This document shows, piece after piece, positions 39,977 to 49,467 of a DNA stretch of 64,000 nt. The notes under the pieces were generated by a model. It made no database searches. It worked only from the letters and a program-made list of their open reading frames with translations, and had not been told where the DNA came from. This DNA comes from Pantoea sp. RIT-PI-b (GTDB lineage Bacteria > Pseudomonadota > Gammaproteobacteria > Enterobacterales > Enterobacteriaceae). The stretch lies in the NCBI RefSeq assembly GCF_001187905.1, contig NZ_LGIS01000012.1, positions 372,001 through 436,000 on the forward strand, in the 5' to 3' direction. How positions within the stretch are numbered: the stretch's first letter is position 1; every line of letters starts with the position of its first letter. Position numbers and translations under genes: made by a program.

Positions 39977-40462
39977 ATGTCATCCTTAACGCATATCAAT
40001 GCCGCTGGCGAAGCCCACATGGTGGATGTCTCTGGCAAAACCGAAACGGTGCGTGAAGCCCAGGCCGAAGCGCTGGTGCTGATGAGCGCCGAAACGCTGC
40101 AGATGATTATCGACGGCAGCCACCACAAAGGTGACGTGTTCGCCACCGCACGTATCGCCGGCATTCAGGCGGCGAAACGTACCTGGGAACTGATTCCGCT
40201 GTGCCATCCGCTGATGTTGAGCAAAGTGGAAGTGACCTTAATTGCCGAACCGGAACACAACCGCGTGCGGGTGACCTCGCTTTGCCGCCTGAGCGGGAAA
40301 ACCGGCGTCGAAATGGAAGCGTTGACCGCGGCGTCCGTTGCGGCGCTCACAATCTATGACATGTGCAAAGCGGTGCAGAAGGATATCGTCATCGACCAAC
40401 TGCGTTTGCTGAGCAAAAGCGGCGGAAAATCCGGTGATTTCAAGGTGGTGAGCCATGATTAA
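39977..40462 (+). CDS. moaC: Cyclic pyranopterin monophosphate synthase MoaC
   Basis: This 161-residue enzyme completes conversion of 3',8-cyclo-GTP to cyclic pyranopterin. Catalytic residues lie in [35 protein letters not shown] and DMCKAVQKD. It starts 3 bases after moaB ends and overlaps moaD by 8 bp. Confidence 0.97.
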   Translation: MSSLTHINAAGEAHMVDVSGKTETVREAQAEALVLMSAETLQMIIDGSHHKGDVFATARIAGIQAAKRTWELIPLCHPLMLSKVEVTLIAEPEHNRVRVTSLCRLSGKTGVEMEALTAASVAALTIYDMCKAVQKDIVIDQLRLLSKSGGKSGDFKVVSHD

Positions 40463-40700
40463 GGTGCTGTTTTTTGCCCAGGTGCGCGAATTAACCGGTA
40501 CCAGCACGCTGGAACTGGCGCCAGAATACGCCGATGTTGCCACGCTGCGTGCGGCGTTAGCCGGGAAGGGCGATCGCTGGGCGCTGGCGCTGGAATCGGG
40601 AAAATTGCTGGCCGCAGTCAATCAAACGCTGGTGCCAATGAGCCATCCGCTGCGTGCGGGTGATGAAGTGGCGTTCTTCCCGCCGGTTACCGGAGGCTGA
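40455..40700 (+). CDS. moaD: Molybdopterin synthase sulfur carrier MoaD
   Basis: This 81-residue ubiquitin-like protein ends in the required Gly-Gly (FFPPVTGG), which is adenylylated by MoeB and thiocarboxylated to supply sulfur. It overlaps moaC and moaE. Confidence 0.96.
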   Translation: MIKVLFFAQVRELTGTSTLELAPEYADVATLRAALAGKGDRWALALESGKLLAAVNQTLVPMSHPLRAGDEVAFFPPVTGG

Positions 40701-41155
40701 TGATGGAGACGCGGATTCGGGTGGGTACAGCACCTTTCAACGTCGGTGAGGAGTATGAAAAACTGTCGGCTGATGACAGCGATGGCGCGGTGGTGACCTT
40801 CACCGGTAAAGTGCGCAATCACAATCTCGGCGACGCTGTGGCGGCGCTGACGTTGGAACACTATCCCGGCATGACGGAGAAAGCGCTGGCGGAAATCGTC
40901 ACGGAGGCACGTCAGCGCTGGGCGCTACAGCAGGTGACGGTAATTCACCGCGTCGGCGAACTGTTTCCCGGCGATGAAATCGTGTTTGTCGGCGTCAGCA
41001 GCGCCCATCGCGGCAACGCCTTCGCCGCCACCGAGTTCATCATGGATTACCTGAAAACCCGCGCGCCGTTCTGGAAGCGGGAAGCCACCGCAGAAGGCGA
41101 TCGATGGGTGGATGCCCGCGATAGCGATCATCAAGCCGCCGAGCGCTGGAGCTAG
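40700..41155 (+). CDS. moaE: Molybdopterin synthase catalytic subunit MoaE
   Basis: This 151-residue subunit converts cyclic pyranopterin to molybdopterin with MoaD. Diagnostic segments are FTGKVRNHNLGD, LEHYPGMTEKAL, HRVGELFPGDEIVFVGVSSAHR and the catalytic Lys region KTRAPFWKRE. ATG 40700 overlaps the moaD stop; the next ATG at 40703 is better spaced from GGAGG but changes only one residue. Confidence 0.96.
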   Translation: MMETRIRVGTAPFNVGEEYEKLSADDSDGAVVTFTGKVRNHNLGDAVAALTLEHYPGMTEKALAEIVTEARQRWALQQVTVIHRVGELFPGDEIVFVGVSSAHRGNAFAATEFIMDYLKTRAPFWKREATAEGDRWVDARDSDHQAAERWS

Positions 41156-41235
41156 CGCGCAAAATCCTCCCGCTCCGATAGCGGCAGGCCACTGAAAACG
41201 TTAAGGTACGGTTTTTGTTGGCGTCAGGGAGCAGG

Positions 41236-42330
41236 ATGAAAACCACGAAGATGATAAAAGGCGCAGCATTGCTGGCTGCGCTAGTGCTGGCCGGTTGTAG
41301 CAGCAAAAAAGAGCCGCAGGCGCCGGCTCGTCAGCCCGCCGATGTCAAAAGCCAGATCCAGCAGTTGTTACCCAGCGACGTGAAACAAAAATCAGCCTGG
41401 GCCGACGATATCTATACCGCATTCCGCGTGCAGCAGATCGATGCCAGCGCCAGCAATATCTGCGCGGTGATTGCCGTCACCGATCAGGAATCTAACTTCA
41501 GCGCTGACGCGGAAGTGCCGGGGCTACCTAAAATCGCCTGGGGCGAAATCGATCGCCGCGCCGCGAAGGTGCATGTGCCGGCATTTCTGGTGCGTACCGC
41601 GCTGCTGATCAAATCGCCGAACGGTGAAAGCTATGCGGCGCGGCTGGATAAGGTGCGCAGCGAAAAAGAGCTGAGCGCCATCTTCGATGATTTTATCGAT
41701 ATGGTGCCGATGGGGCAGAAGCTGTTTGGTAACCTCAACCCGATTCATACCGGCGGCCCGATGCAGGTCAGCATTGAGTTTGCCGAAGCGCATGCGAAAG
41801 GTTATCCGTATGCAGTGGACGGATCGATTCGTCGCGAAGTGTTCACGCGACGCGGAGGCATCTACTTCGGTACGCTGCATTTACTGGGCTATCCGGCCGA
41901 TTACAGTCAGCCGCTGTATCGCTTCGCCGACTTCAACGCTGGCTGGTACGCTAGCCGTAATGCCGCCTTCCAGGCCGCGATCGCCCGCGCCAGCGGCATT
42001 AAACTGGCACTGGATGGCGATCTGATCGTCTATGGCAGCGAGCAAGCCGGTTCTACCGAGCTGGCGGTGCGCAGCCTGAGTAAGCAATTGGATATGAGCA
42101 ATCGCGAAATTCGCCGCGATCTGGAGAAGGGTGATAGCGCCGACTTCGCCAGCAGCACGCTGTGGAAACAGACGTTTATTCTCGCCGATAAGATGGCCGG
42201 AAAACGTGTGCCGCGTGAGATGCTGCCGGGTATTAAACTGGAAAGTCCAAAAATCACCCGTAACCTGACCACTGCCTGGTTTGCCCAACGTGTTAACAGC
42301 CGCTATCAACAGTGCTTGACGCGCCGTTGA
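41236..42330 (+). CDS. DUF1615-type lipoprotein of unknown function
   Basis: From ATG 41236 this is a 364-residue lipoprotein with an N-terminal signal and lipobox LAGC (Cys about 21), then a Lys/Glu/Pro linker. The main domain (about 45-360) is consistent with DUF1615. Segments such as VTDQESNFSADAEVPGLPKIAW, GPMQVSIEFAEAHAKGYPY and EVFTRRGGIYFGTLHLLGYP recall lytic transglycosylase or lysozyme folds (Glu in QESNFSA followed by GPMQVS). That suggests, without proving, peptidoglycan cleavage. It sits between moaE and ybhL with no known partner. GGAG-AGG precedes the start. Confidence 0.75.
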   Translation: MKTTKMIKGAALLAALVLAGCSSKKEPQAPARQPADVKSQIQQLLPSDVKQKSAWADDIYTAFRVQQIDASASNICAVIAVTDQESNFSADAEVPGLPKIAWGEIDRRAAKVHVPAFLVRTALLIKSPNGESYAARLDKVRSEKELSAIFDDFIDMVPMGQKLFGNLNPIHTGGPMQVSIEFAEAHAKGYPYAVDGSIRREVFTRRGGIYFGTLHLLGYPADYSQPLYRFADFNAGWYASRNAAFQAAIARASGIKLALDGDLIVYGSEQAGSTELAVRSLSKQLDMSNREIRRDLEKGDSADFASSTLWKQTFILADKMAGKRVPREMLPGIKLESPKITRNLTTAWFAQRVNSRYQQCLTRR

Positions 42331-42389
42331 CGCAAACGGGTGTACACTCCAAACTTACAGAGTTTGTCTAACATTTAATGAGGCGCTTC

Positions 42390-43097
42390 ATGGATCGATA
42401 TCCACGTAATGATTCAATCGTGCAGCAGGCATCCACCTCGCTGCAGACCTACATGGCGCAGGTGTATGGCTGGATGACCTGCGGCTTGCTGCTCACCGCG
42501 TTTGTTTCGTGGTTTGCGGCCCGCACACCTGCAGTAATGGAACTGGTGTTTGCCAACCGCATCACCTTCTTCGGCCTGATCATCGCCCAGCTAGCGGTGG
42601 TGTTTGTGCTGTCGGGCATGGTGCATCGTCTGAGCGGGGCGGTCGCCACCGCACTGTTTATGCTCTATTCGGCGCTGACCGGCTTAACCATGGCGAGTAT
42701 TTTCCTCGTTTACACCTATTCATCCATTGCCAGCACTTTCTTTGTAACGGCCGGAATGTTCGGGGCGATGAGCTTCTACGGCTACACCACTAAGCGCGAC
42801 CTGAGCCGCTTTGGCAGCCTGCTGTTTATGGCGCTGATTGGTATTCTGTTGGCGTCACTGGTGAACTTCTGGCTGAAAAGCCCGGCGTTGATGTGGGCGA
42901 TTACCTATATCGGCGTGGTGGTGTTTGTGGGTTTAACCGCCTATGACACGCAGAAGCTGAAAGCGATTGGCGAGAACATCAATGTGAACGACAAAGAGAA
43001 CCTGCGTCGCACCTCAATTATGGGCGCGTTAACGCTGTATCTCGACTTCATCAACCTGTTCCTGATGCTGTTACGCATCTTCGGCAACCGCCGTTAA
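42390..43097 (+). CDS. ybhL: YbhL, Bax-inhibitor-1 (TMBIM) family membrane protein
   Basis: From ATG 42390 this is a 235-residue inner-membrane protein with seven predicted helices, beginning MDRYPRNDSIVQQAS. It matches E. coli YbhL (234 residues). The C-terminal family signature is visible in FVGLTAYDTQKLK and LTLYLDFINLFLMLLRIFGNRR, containing the two Asp that gate pH-sensitive Ca2+ leak in BsYetJ. The bacterial role is unsettled. AGG precedes this start; the frame upstream to 42378 is less likely. Confidence 0.93.
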   Translation: MDRYPRNDSIVQQASTSLQTYMAQVYGWMTCGLLLTAFVSWFAARTPAVMELVFANRITFFGLIIAQLAVVFVLSGMVHRLSGAVATALFMLYSALTGLTMASIFLVYTYSSIASTFFVTAGMFGAMSFYGYTTKRDLSRFGSLLFMALIGILLASLVNFWLKSPALMWAITYIGVVVFVGLTAYDTQKLKAIGENINVNDKENLRRTSIMGALTLYLDFINLFLMLLRIFGNRR

Positions 43098-43124
43098 CCG
43101 CCACAAATAGAGCTCCGAAACATT

Positions 43125-43163
43125 CCCTCTCCCGCTTGCGGGAGAGGGTTAGGGTGAGGGGAA
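43125..43163. repeat. Palindrome CCCTCTCCCGC with trailing GGTTAGGGTGAGGG
   Basis: CCCTCTCCCGC-TT-GCGGGAGAGGG (43125-43148) is a perfect 24-base palindrome followed by TTAGGGTGAGGGG. This short element is common after genes in many enterobacterial genomes. It lies between converging ybhL and ybhN and may act as terminator for either. Confidence 0.85.
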
Positions 43164-43175
43164 ATCCGCACCCAC

Positions 43176-44150
43176 TCAGCGCGAAACCGATTTCTCCATC
43201 TTCTGCTCATTCTTCTGCCGCAAATGCTTCGCGCGACTCTCCAGCCACAAATAGAGCACCAGCGCCACCAGCAAGGGGAGGATGAAATAGAGCACGCGAT
43301 AGGCCAGCAGCGCCGCGATAATGGTGCCGTGAGAAGCATGTTGCCCACTCAGCAGCGCCAGGAAAACCGCTTCGAGCACGCCAATTCCGGCCGGAATATG
43401 AATTATCACCCCGGCGATGCTGCTGATTAACAGCACGCCCAGCACGATGGGGTAATCCACCTGGCGCGCCAGCAGCAGCCAGATAATCATCCCCATCACC
43501 ATCCAGTTGGCGCAGGATACCGCAAACTGGAACAGCGCCATGCGCAGTGAAGGCAGCTGCAGATGCTGGCCTTTCACCGTCCAGCGCCGCTTCTTCGAGA
43601 AAGCACAGGCCCACAAATAGATGGCGACTACCACCAATAACGCCGCACCAATGATGCGCAGCGTGGTTTCACCAATGAACCAACCGGAAGGGATTGGCAC
43701 CATGCCGGCCGAAAATACCACGCCGGCCAGTAAAATGTAGCCAAGCCAGTTGGTGGCGATGCTCAACGAGAAGATGCGCGTGATGGTGTTGCCGGGTAAG
43801 CCAAGCCGGGAATAAAGTCGATAGCGCATTGCCACGCCGCCAACCCAGGTACTGAGCGTCAGGTTGAAGGCATAGCAGATAAACGACACCAGCATTACCT
43901 GACGCTTTGCCAGCTTATGGCCGCAGTAGGCGCGGCCAATCAAATCGTACAATCCGTAGGTCAGATAACTCACCACCACCAGCGCGGCAGCGCTGAGCAC
44001 CACGTAACGGTTGTAGCCGACGATGACGGTGTAAACATCTTCCCAGTTCACCTTGCGCGCATAGACCACCAGCAGCACAATTACCGCGATAAAAAACAGC
44101 CAGGTGAGGATTTTCTTCGCCAGTTGCCAGCGCGGATTCTTTTTCGACAT
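43176..44150 (-). CDS. ybhN: YbhN, lysylphosphatidylglycerol synthase TM-like protein
   Basis: This 324-residue multi-helix protein of the UPF0104/LPG-synthase membrane-domain family has a basic N-terminus ([13 protein letters not shown]) and about eight helices. It shows NLTLSTWVGGVAMRYRLYSRLGLP and IPAGIGVLEAVFLALL. It lacks the cytoplasmic aminoacyl-transfer domain of MprF, so the function is unknown; a flippase-like role is speculative. Its start abuts clsB (1-bp overlap). Confidence 0.92.
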   Translation of the reverse strand: MSKKNPRWQLAKKILTWLFFIAVIVLLVVYARKVNWEDVYTVIVGYNRYVVLSAAALVVVSYLTYGLYDLIGRAYCGHKLAKRQVMLVSFICYAFNLTLSTWVGGVAMRYRLYSRLGLPGNTITRIFSLSIATNWLGYILLAGVVFSAGMVPIPSGWFIGETTLRIIGAALLVVVAIYLWACAFSKKRRWTVKGQHLQLPSLRMALFQFAVSCANWMVMGMIIWLLLARQVDYPIVLGVLLISSIAGVIIHIPAGIGVLEAVFLALLSGQHASHGTIIAALLAYRVLYFILPLLVALVLYLWLESRAKHLRQKNEQKMEKSVSR

Positions 44151-45394
44151 TAGGGTTTTGCTCCTGGATTCTCAGTTTCGACCCGATCCTGCGTTTCCAT
44201 TTCGGGTTGGACGGGCGGAGCAACCTGTGACAGGCGCGGCGTATGTGCAGGCAGCCAACCGGCGATGGCCGGAAAGTGGCGTAAAAAGTGGAACACAATG
44301 ATGCCTTTAGTGAGCTGCCACCAGTTGCGCGGCGGCAGCTTGTCATCGTCTACCCGCACGCAATCGTGTTGCAACAGCAGTTCAAGATTTTCACGCAACG
44401 TCTGATTGAAAGCGCGATCGTGAACCATCAAATTCGCTTCCAGGTTGAGCGATAAGCTCAGTGGATCGAGGTTACTCGATCCCACCGTTGACCACTGTTC
44501 ATCTTGCACCGCGATTTTACCGTGCAGCGGGCGGCGGCAATATTCATACACCTCTACGCCGCCATCGACCAGGTAGTTGTACAGCAGCTCAGCGCCCACT
44601 TTAACGATCGGCATGTCGGGTTCGCCTTGCACAATCAGCCTGACGCGCACGCCGCGTTGGGCCGCGCTGCGCATCTCACGCAGCAGGCGATAGCCCGGGA
44701 AGAAGTAGGCGTTGGCAATAATCACATCCTTCTTCGCCTTGCGCAGCATGGCGAGATAATGCTGCTCGATATCGTCGCGGTGCTCATCGTTATCGCGATA
44801 GACAAATAGCACCTGCGCCTCGCCAGGCATGGCGTTGACCGCCGGACGATGCGATCGCCCGCCCCACCAGCGCCGCGTGTGCTGTTCGCTGCCCATCTGC
44901 TGCTGAACATATTGCGTGATATCCAGCACCACTGGACCTTTCACTTCCACCGCATAATCCTGCTTGGACTGCGCGCCGTAATCGGTGTTGTGTTCGGCAG
45001 AGAAGTTAATGCCACCCACGAAGGCGATCACCTCATCGATCACCACAATTTTGCGATGCAGGCGGCGGAACACATTGGTTCGCATGCCGAGCACCAGCGG
45101 ACGGGGATCGTAATAGATAAAGCGCACACCCGCCGCCGTCAGGCTATCGACAAACCTGTCCGACAAATCCGGTGAGCCGTAGCCATCCACCATCACTTCA
45201 ATTTTCACGCCGCGCTGGGCTGCCTGCAGCAAGGCTTCATGCAGATCGGTACCGACTTCATCCTCGAACAGGATAAAGGTTTCCAGCAGCAGCGTGCGCT
45301 CGGCCCGCTGAATAGCGCCTAAAACGCGCGGAAAAAATTGGTCACCATTTTCTAACAGACGGAGCTGATTACCGTCGCGCCAACTAAAACTCAT
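44150..45394 (-). CDS. clsB: Cardiolipin synthase B (YbhO)
   Basis: This 414-residue phospholipase-D-superfamily enzyme has two HKD motifs: [16 protein letters not shown] (about 111-126) and [18 protein letters not shown] (about 294-311). ClsB joins phosphatidylglycerol molecules to make cardiolipin. It overlaps ybhP by 4 bp and ybhN by 1 bp, forming the ybhP-clsB-ybhN operon also found in E. coli. A Pro/Glu-rich tail ([10 protein letters not shown]) follows. Confidence 0.95.
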   Translation of the reverse strand: MSFSWRDGNQLRLLENGDQFFPRVLGAIQRAERTLLLETFILFEDEVGTDLHEALLQAAQRGVKIEVMVDGYGSPDLSDRFVDSLTAAGVRFIYYDPRPLVLGMRTNVFRRLHRKIVVIDEVIAFVGGINFSAEHNTDYGAQSKQDYAVEVKGPVVLDITQYVQQQMGSEQHTRRWWGGRSHRPAVNAMPGEAQVLFVYRDNDEHRDDIEQHYLAMLRKAKKDVIIANAYFFPGYRLLREMRSAAQRGVRVRLIVQGEPDMPIVKVGAELLYNYLVDGGVEVYEYCRRPLHGKIAVQDEQWSTVGSSNLDPLSLSLNLEANLMVHDRAFNQTLRENLELLLQHDCVRVDDDKLPPRNWWQLTKGIIVFHFLRHFPAIAGWLPAHTPRLSQVAPPVQPEMETQDRVETENPGAKP

Positions 45395-46152
45395 AAGAAA
45401 ATCTCCACCGCTAACGGCGCGTGATCGGACAGGTGGGACCAGGGTTTCACCGGTAACGCCCAGGGCTTGCTCACCGTAGCGTTACGGATGTAGATACGAT
45501 CGAGCCTGAGCAGGGGGAAACGGGCCGGAAAGGTGCGAGCGGGGCGGCCGTTTTTCATGCTGAACACTTCTTCCAGCCCAGCAGCACGCTTGAGAAAACG
45601 ATTCGCGCGCACCTGCCAGTCGTTAAAATCACCGGCTACCACCAGCGGCGCATCCGGTGGCAGCGCATCAATGATGTCGCACATCATCTTCATCTGCGCC
45701 TGACGATGCTTCTCTTTCAACCCCAGATGCACGCAAAACACATGCAGCGGCTCGGCACGATCCGGCAGACGGATTTGGCAGTGCAACATGCCGCGTTTCT
45801 CTGTTCCGGCGACAGAAATGTCGCGGTTTTCATATTCAATAATCGGGAAACGTGACAATATCGCGTTCCCATGGTGTCCCTCGGGATAAACGGCGTTTCG
45901 GCCATAGGCAAAATCGTCCCACATGGTATCGGCCAGAAACTCATAATGTGAGGTTTCCGGCCAGTTTTCGATGTGCAGCGAATGGATAGCGTGGGTGCCC
46001 ATCACCTCTTGCAGGAAGACAATATCCGCTGATGTTGCGCGGACAGCGTCGCGCAATTCCGGCAGGATAAAGCGACGATTAAAGCTGGTGAACCCCTTGT
46101 GGGTATTGATCGTCAGGACTTTAAATGAAAATCCTTGCTTATTTTGTGGCAT
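45391..46152 (-). CDS. ybhP: YbhP, endonuclease/exonuclease/phosphatase family protein
   Basis: This 253-residue EEP-fold protein shows LTINTHKGF (metal Asn), [15 protein letters not shown] (metal Glu), [25 protein letters not shown] and [11 protein letters not shown] (catalytic Asp-His). Such enzymes cleave phosphodiesters; its substrate is not known. The operon with clsB and ybhN suggests a lipid-linked role, which is inference. Confidence 0.93.
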   Translation of the reverse strand: MPQNKQGFSFKVLTINTHKGFTSFNRRFILPELRDAVRATSADIVFLQEVMGTHAIHSLHIENWPETSHYEFLADTMWDDFAYGRNAVYPEGHHGNAILSRFPIIEYENRDISVAGTEKRGMLHCQIRLPDRAEPLHVFCVHLGLKEKHRQAQMKMMCDIIDALPPDAPLVVAGDFNDWQVRANRFLKRAAGLEEVFSMKNGRPARTFPARFPLLRLDRIYIRNATVSKPWALPVKPWSHLSDHAPLAVEIFL

Positions 46153-46329
46153 ACTGCGACGCGCTCCTTTTCATCATCAACAGCACAAAGTGTAGTCTTT
46201 GTCACAAATGAAGGGTGTTAAGGGCAGAAAATTAGGGCGTAATCCGAAATTTGCTTTACATTGAGGGCGTTCGTCTGGCCTCCAGCCAGATACACTTGGG
46301 CGACCTGTTGGGTCTGCCAGGAGAAGAGA

Positions 46330-46722
46330 ATGAAATGGTCTAATCGTGTTCAGATTGTTACCGGACAAACCTGTTTGCACATTGCAATGCACCTGTTGGT
46401 GATTGCCGCATTGGTTTGGGGCTGGAAACATAGGGCGCTGGTTGAAGTGAGCAGTACCCTGGTGGCAGCTTATGCGGTGGTATTTATTACCATGCTGGTC
46501 ATGCAGCGTAGTGCCCGTTTACGTAGAATGGGTGATTCCCTCGAAGAGGTGACCACCACTTACTACTTTGGCGCAGCGATGTTAACGCTGTTCCTGATCT
46601 CCCGCTTTATCCACAACAACCTGCTGATTGGTATCCTCGGCGTGGTGATGTTAGTCGGACCGGCGCTGGTTTCGCTGCTGGCAAAAGAGCCGGTGCAGCG
46701 CATCGAGAAGAAGCGCAGTTGA
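46330..46722 (+). CDS. ybhQ: YbhQ, four-helix inner-membrane protein
   Basis: From ATG 46330, after GGAGAAGAGA, this is a 130-residue membrane protein with four predicted helices and a basic C-terminus. Segments MKWSNRVQIVTG, LEEVTTTYYFGAAML and GPALVSLLAKEP align with E. coli YbhQ (about 136 residues), of unknown function. It is divergent from ybhP. Confidence 0.9.
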   Translation: MKWSNRVQIVTGQTCLHIAMHLLVIAALVWGWKHRALVEVSSTLVAAYAVVFITMLVMQRSARLRRMGDSLEEVTTTYYFGAAMLTLFLISRFIHNNLLIGILGVVMLVGPALVSLLAKEPVQRIEKKRS

Positions 46723-46758
46723 TCGATTGATGTCCGCAGCGATGCGGACCAGACGAAG

Positions 46759-46785
46759 AGGAGCCGCATGCGGCTCCTTTTTTTA
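46759..46785 (+). terminator. Rho-independent terminator of ybhQ
   Basis: AGGAGCCGCATGCGGCTCCT is a perfect palindrome followed by a run of seven T. Confidence 0.92.
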
Positions 46786-46937
46786 TGGATGCTGTCAACG
46801 CGGAAAGCTGCTAAACTCGCGCCCTTACGCATGGTAGTTTGTGCCCTTTTCACACGTGAGCCCCGCGCTTGCGTCATATCCCTCCTGAAAACTACACCGC
46901 TAACGGCGGTCAGGACGGTTCGGAGTAATACACCTGC

Positions 46938-48329
46938 ATGTCATTTGACTCTCTCGGCTTAAGTGCCGATATTTTGCGTGCGGTAGCAGAACAAGGCTAC
47001 CAAGAGCCGACGCCGATTCAGCGTCAGGCGATTCCTGTGGTGCTGGCTGGTCGTGACCTGCTGGCGAGCGCCCAAACCGGTACGGGTAAAACCGCCGGCT
47101 TTACGCTGCCGTTGCTGCAGCGTCTCACGGCGAAACCGTCCACGGCGCGTGGCCGTCGTCCGGTACGTGCGTTGATTCTCACCCCGACCCGCGAACTGGC
47201 GGCTCAGGTTGGCGAGAACGTGCGCGAATACAGCCAATATCTGGATATCCGTTCGCTGGTGGTTTTCGGCGGCGTGAGCATCAACCCGCAGATGATGAAA
47301 CTGCGCGGCGGCGTTGACGTGCTGGTGGCGACACCGGGCCGTCTGCTCGATCTGGCGCATCAGAATGCGGTCGATCTGTCGCAGGTCGAAATCCTCGTGC
47401 TGGATGAAGCGGATCGTATGCTCGATATGGGCTTCATTCACGACATCCGTCGCGTGCTGGCACGTCTGCCCGCCAAGCGTCAGAACCTGCTGTTCTCCGC
47501 GACTTTCTCTGACGAGATCAAAACCCTGGCGGAAAAACTGCTCACCAACCCAGAGCAGGTTGAAGTGGCGCGTCGCAACACCGCGTCTGAGCAGGTTTCA
47601 CAACAGGTCCATTTTGTTGATAAGAAGCGCAAGCGGGAACTGCTGTCGCTGATGATTGGTCGTGATAACTGGCAGCAAGTGCTGGTGTTCACCCGTACCA
47701 AACACGGCGCCAACCACCTGGCTGAGCAGCTGAATAAAGACGGCATTACCGCCGCCGCTATCCACGGTAACAAGAGCCAGGGTGCACGTACCCGCGCATT
47801 GGCTGACTTCAAATCCGGCGGCATTCGCGTGTTGGTGGCAACCGACATCGCGGCGCGCGGCCTCGACATCGAAGAGCTGCCGCACGTAGTGAACTACGAG
47901 CTGCCGAACGTGGCGGAAGACTATGTGCACCGTATCGGTCGTACCGGTCGTGCAGCCGCTACCGGCGCTGCACTGTCGCTGGTGTGCGTGGATGAACACA
48001 AACTGCTGCGCGATATCGAGCGTCTGCTGAAGCGTGAAATCCCGCGTATCGAGCTGCCAGGTTTCGAAGTCGATCCAAGCATCAAAGCCGAGCCGATTCA
48101 GAACGGTCGTCAGCAGCAGGGCGGCGGTCGTGGTCAGGGCCAGGGACGTGGTCAAGGCCAGGGTCGCGGTCAGGGCGGCAACGTCTCGCGTCCGCACAGC
48201 GGCAATGCGCCACGTCCGCAGGGTGAAGCGCGTTCAGCGCGTCGTCCAGCGCAGGGCGCGAGCCAGGCTGCGCCAGCGGTGAACAGCGGTCGTCGTCGTC
48301 CGGCACCGAAGAAAACCGGGAACGCCTAA
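46938..48329 (+). CDS. rhlE: ATP-dependent RNA helicase RhlE
   Basis: This 463-residue DEAD-box helicase has Q-motif [11 protein letters not shown], motif [14 protein letters not shown] motif [13 protein letters not shown] (LLFSATFS) and motif [12 protein letters not shown] basic, Gln/Gly/Arg-rich tail (about 385-463) contains repeats of GRGQGQ and is predicted disordered; this tail varies between species. RhlE remodels ribosomes and acts in RNA decay. dusC starts 4 bases later. Confidence 0.97.
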   Translation: MSFDSLGLSADILRAVAEQGYQEPTPIQRQAIPVVLAGRDLLASAQTGTGKTAGFTLPLLQRLTAKPSTARGRRPVRALILTPTRELAAQVGENVREYSQYLDIRSLVVFGGVSINPQMMKLRGGVDVLVATPGRLLDLAHQNAVDLSQVEILVLDEADRMLDMGFIHDIRRVLARLPAKRQNLLFSATFSDEIKTLAEKLLTNPEQVEVARRNTASEQVSQQVHFVDKKRKRELLSLMIGRDNWQQVLVFTRTKHGANHLAEQLNKDGITAAAIHGNKSQGARTRALADFKSGGIRVLVATDIAARGLDIEELPHVVNYELPNVAEDYVHRIGRTGRAAATGAALSLVCVDEHKLLRDIERLLKREIPRIELPGFEVDPSIKAEPIQNGRQQQGGGRGQGQGRGQGQGRGQGGNVSRPHSGNAPRPQGEARSARRPAQGASQAAPAVNSGRRRPAPKKTGNA

Positions 48330-48333
48330 CGCT

Positions 48334-49284
48334 ATGAGGGTTTTGCTGGCGCCGATGGAGGGCGTGCTCGATTCGCTGGTGCGTGAGCTGCTCTCTGGGG
48401 TGAATGATTATGACTTATGCGTGACCGAGTTTTTGCGCGTGGTCGATCAGCTGCTGCCGGTAAAATCCTTCTATCGTTTGTGTCCTGAGCTGCATAACCA
48501 CAGCCGCACGCCGTCAGGCACGCGCGTTCGTATGCAACTGCTTGGGCAATATCCTGAGTGGCTGGCGGAGAACGCCGCGCGCGCGGTGGAACTCGGTTCC
48601 TGGGGCGTTGACCTCAACTGCGGTTGTCCGTCGAAGCTGGTGAACGGCAGCGGCGGCGGCGCCACCTTGTTGAAAGATCCCGAACTGATCTATCGCGGTG
48701 CGAAAGCGATGCGTGAAGCGGTGCCGGATCATCTGCCGGTGACGGTGAAGGTGCGCTTAGGCTGGGATTCCGGCGATCGTCGCTTTGAAATCGCCGATGC
48801 CGTGCAGCAAGCCGGTGCCAGTGAGTTAGTGGTGCACGGTCGAACCAAAGAAGATGGCTATCGCGCCGAAAGTATTAACTGGCAGGCGATTGGCGAAATT
48901 CGCCAGCGTCTGCGCATTCCGGTGATTGCCAACGGTGAAATCTGGAACTGGCAGGACGCACAGGATTGCATGCGCATTACCGGCTGTGACGCGGTGATGA
49001 TTGGACGCGGTGCGCTCAACGTGCCGAATCTGGCGCGCGTGGTGAAGTACAACGAAGCGCCGATGGCATGGCCTGACGTGGTCGCTTTGCTGCTGAAGTA
49101 CACCCAGCTGGAGAAGCAGGGCGATACCGGCATGTATCACGTGGCACGCATCAAGCAGTGGCTGGGTTATCTGCGTAAAGCCTATCACGAAGCCGATGGC
49201 TTATTCAGTGAAGTCCGCACCCTCAAAGTCTCCGCCGAGATCGCCACGGCGATTGAGCGGCATGCGTCGGCAATTGCCGTTTAA
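48334..49284 (+). CDS. dusC: tRNA-dihydrouridine synthase C
   Basis: This 316-residue FMN enzyme reduces U16 of tRNAs. It begins [20 protein letters not shown] and contains the catalytic Cys in [30 protein letters not shown] and ANGEIW. It directly follows rhlE and likely shares its transcript. In E. coli dusC is near 48 min beside the yoh genes, so the neighbourhood differs. Confidence 0.96.
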   Translation: MRVLLAPMEGVLDSLVRELLSGVNDYDLCVTEFLRVVDQLLPVKSFYRLCPELHNHSRTPSGTRVRMQLLGQYPEWLAENAARAVELGSWGVDLNCGCPSKLVNGSGGGATLLKDPELIYRGAKAMREAVPDHLPVTVKVRLGWDSGDRRFEIADAVQQAGASELVVHGRTKEDGYRAESINWQAIGEIRQRLRIPVIANGEIWNWQDAQDCMRITGCDAVMIGRGALNVPNLARVVKYNEAPMAWPDVVALLLKYTQLEKQGDTGMYHVARIKQWLGYLRKAYHEADGLFSEVRTLKVSAEIATAIERHASAIAV

Positions 49285-49296
49285 CTCACATTATGC

Positions 49297-49350
49297 ACAT
49301 TTCGTAGCGGCGCAATTTATTGCGCGATAAATCGCGCCGCTACGAAATGT
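49297..49350 (+). repeat. Large nested palindrome after dusC
   Basis: The outer arms ACATTTCGTAGCGGCGC and GCGCCGCTACGAAATGT (49297-49313 and 49334-49350) are a perfect 17-bp inverted repeat. Inside is GCGCAATTTATTGCGC. It is related to the palindrome at 25778. It starts 13 bp after dusC and may be its 3' end or a repeat-element copy. Confidence 0.88.
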
Positions 49351-49467
49351 GTGTTCATTATTTCCTGAACCTGATTAAAACTTTATAACTAAAAAATCCG
49401 CGATCTATTAGCAGGCTAAGGTTATAGTGACGACTCAATTTCGCCACCGTTCCCGACGCCACCTTCC

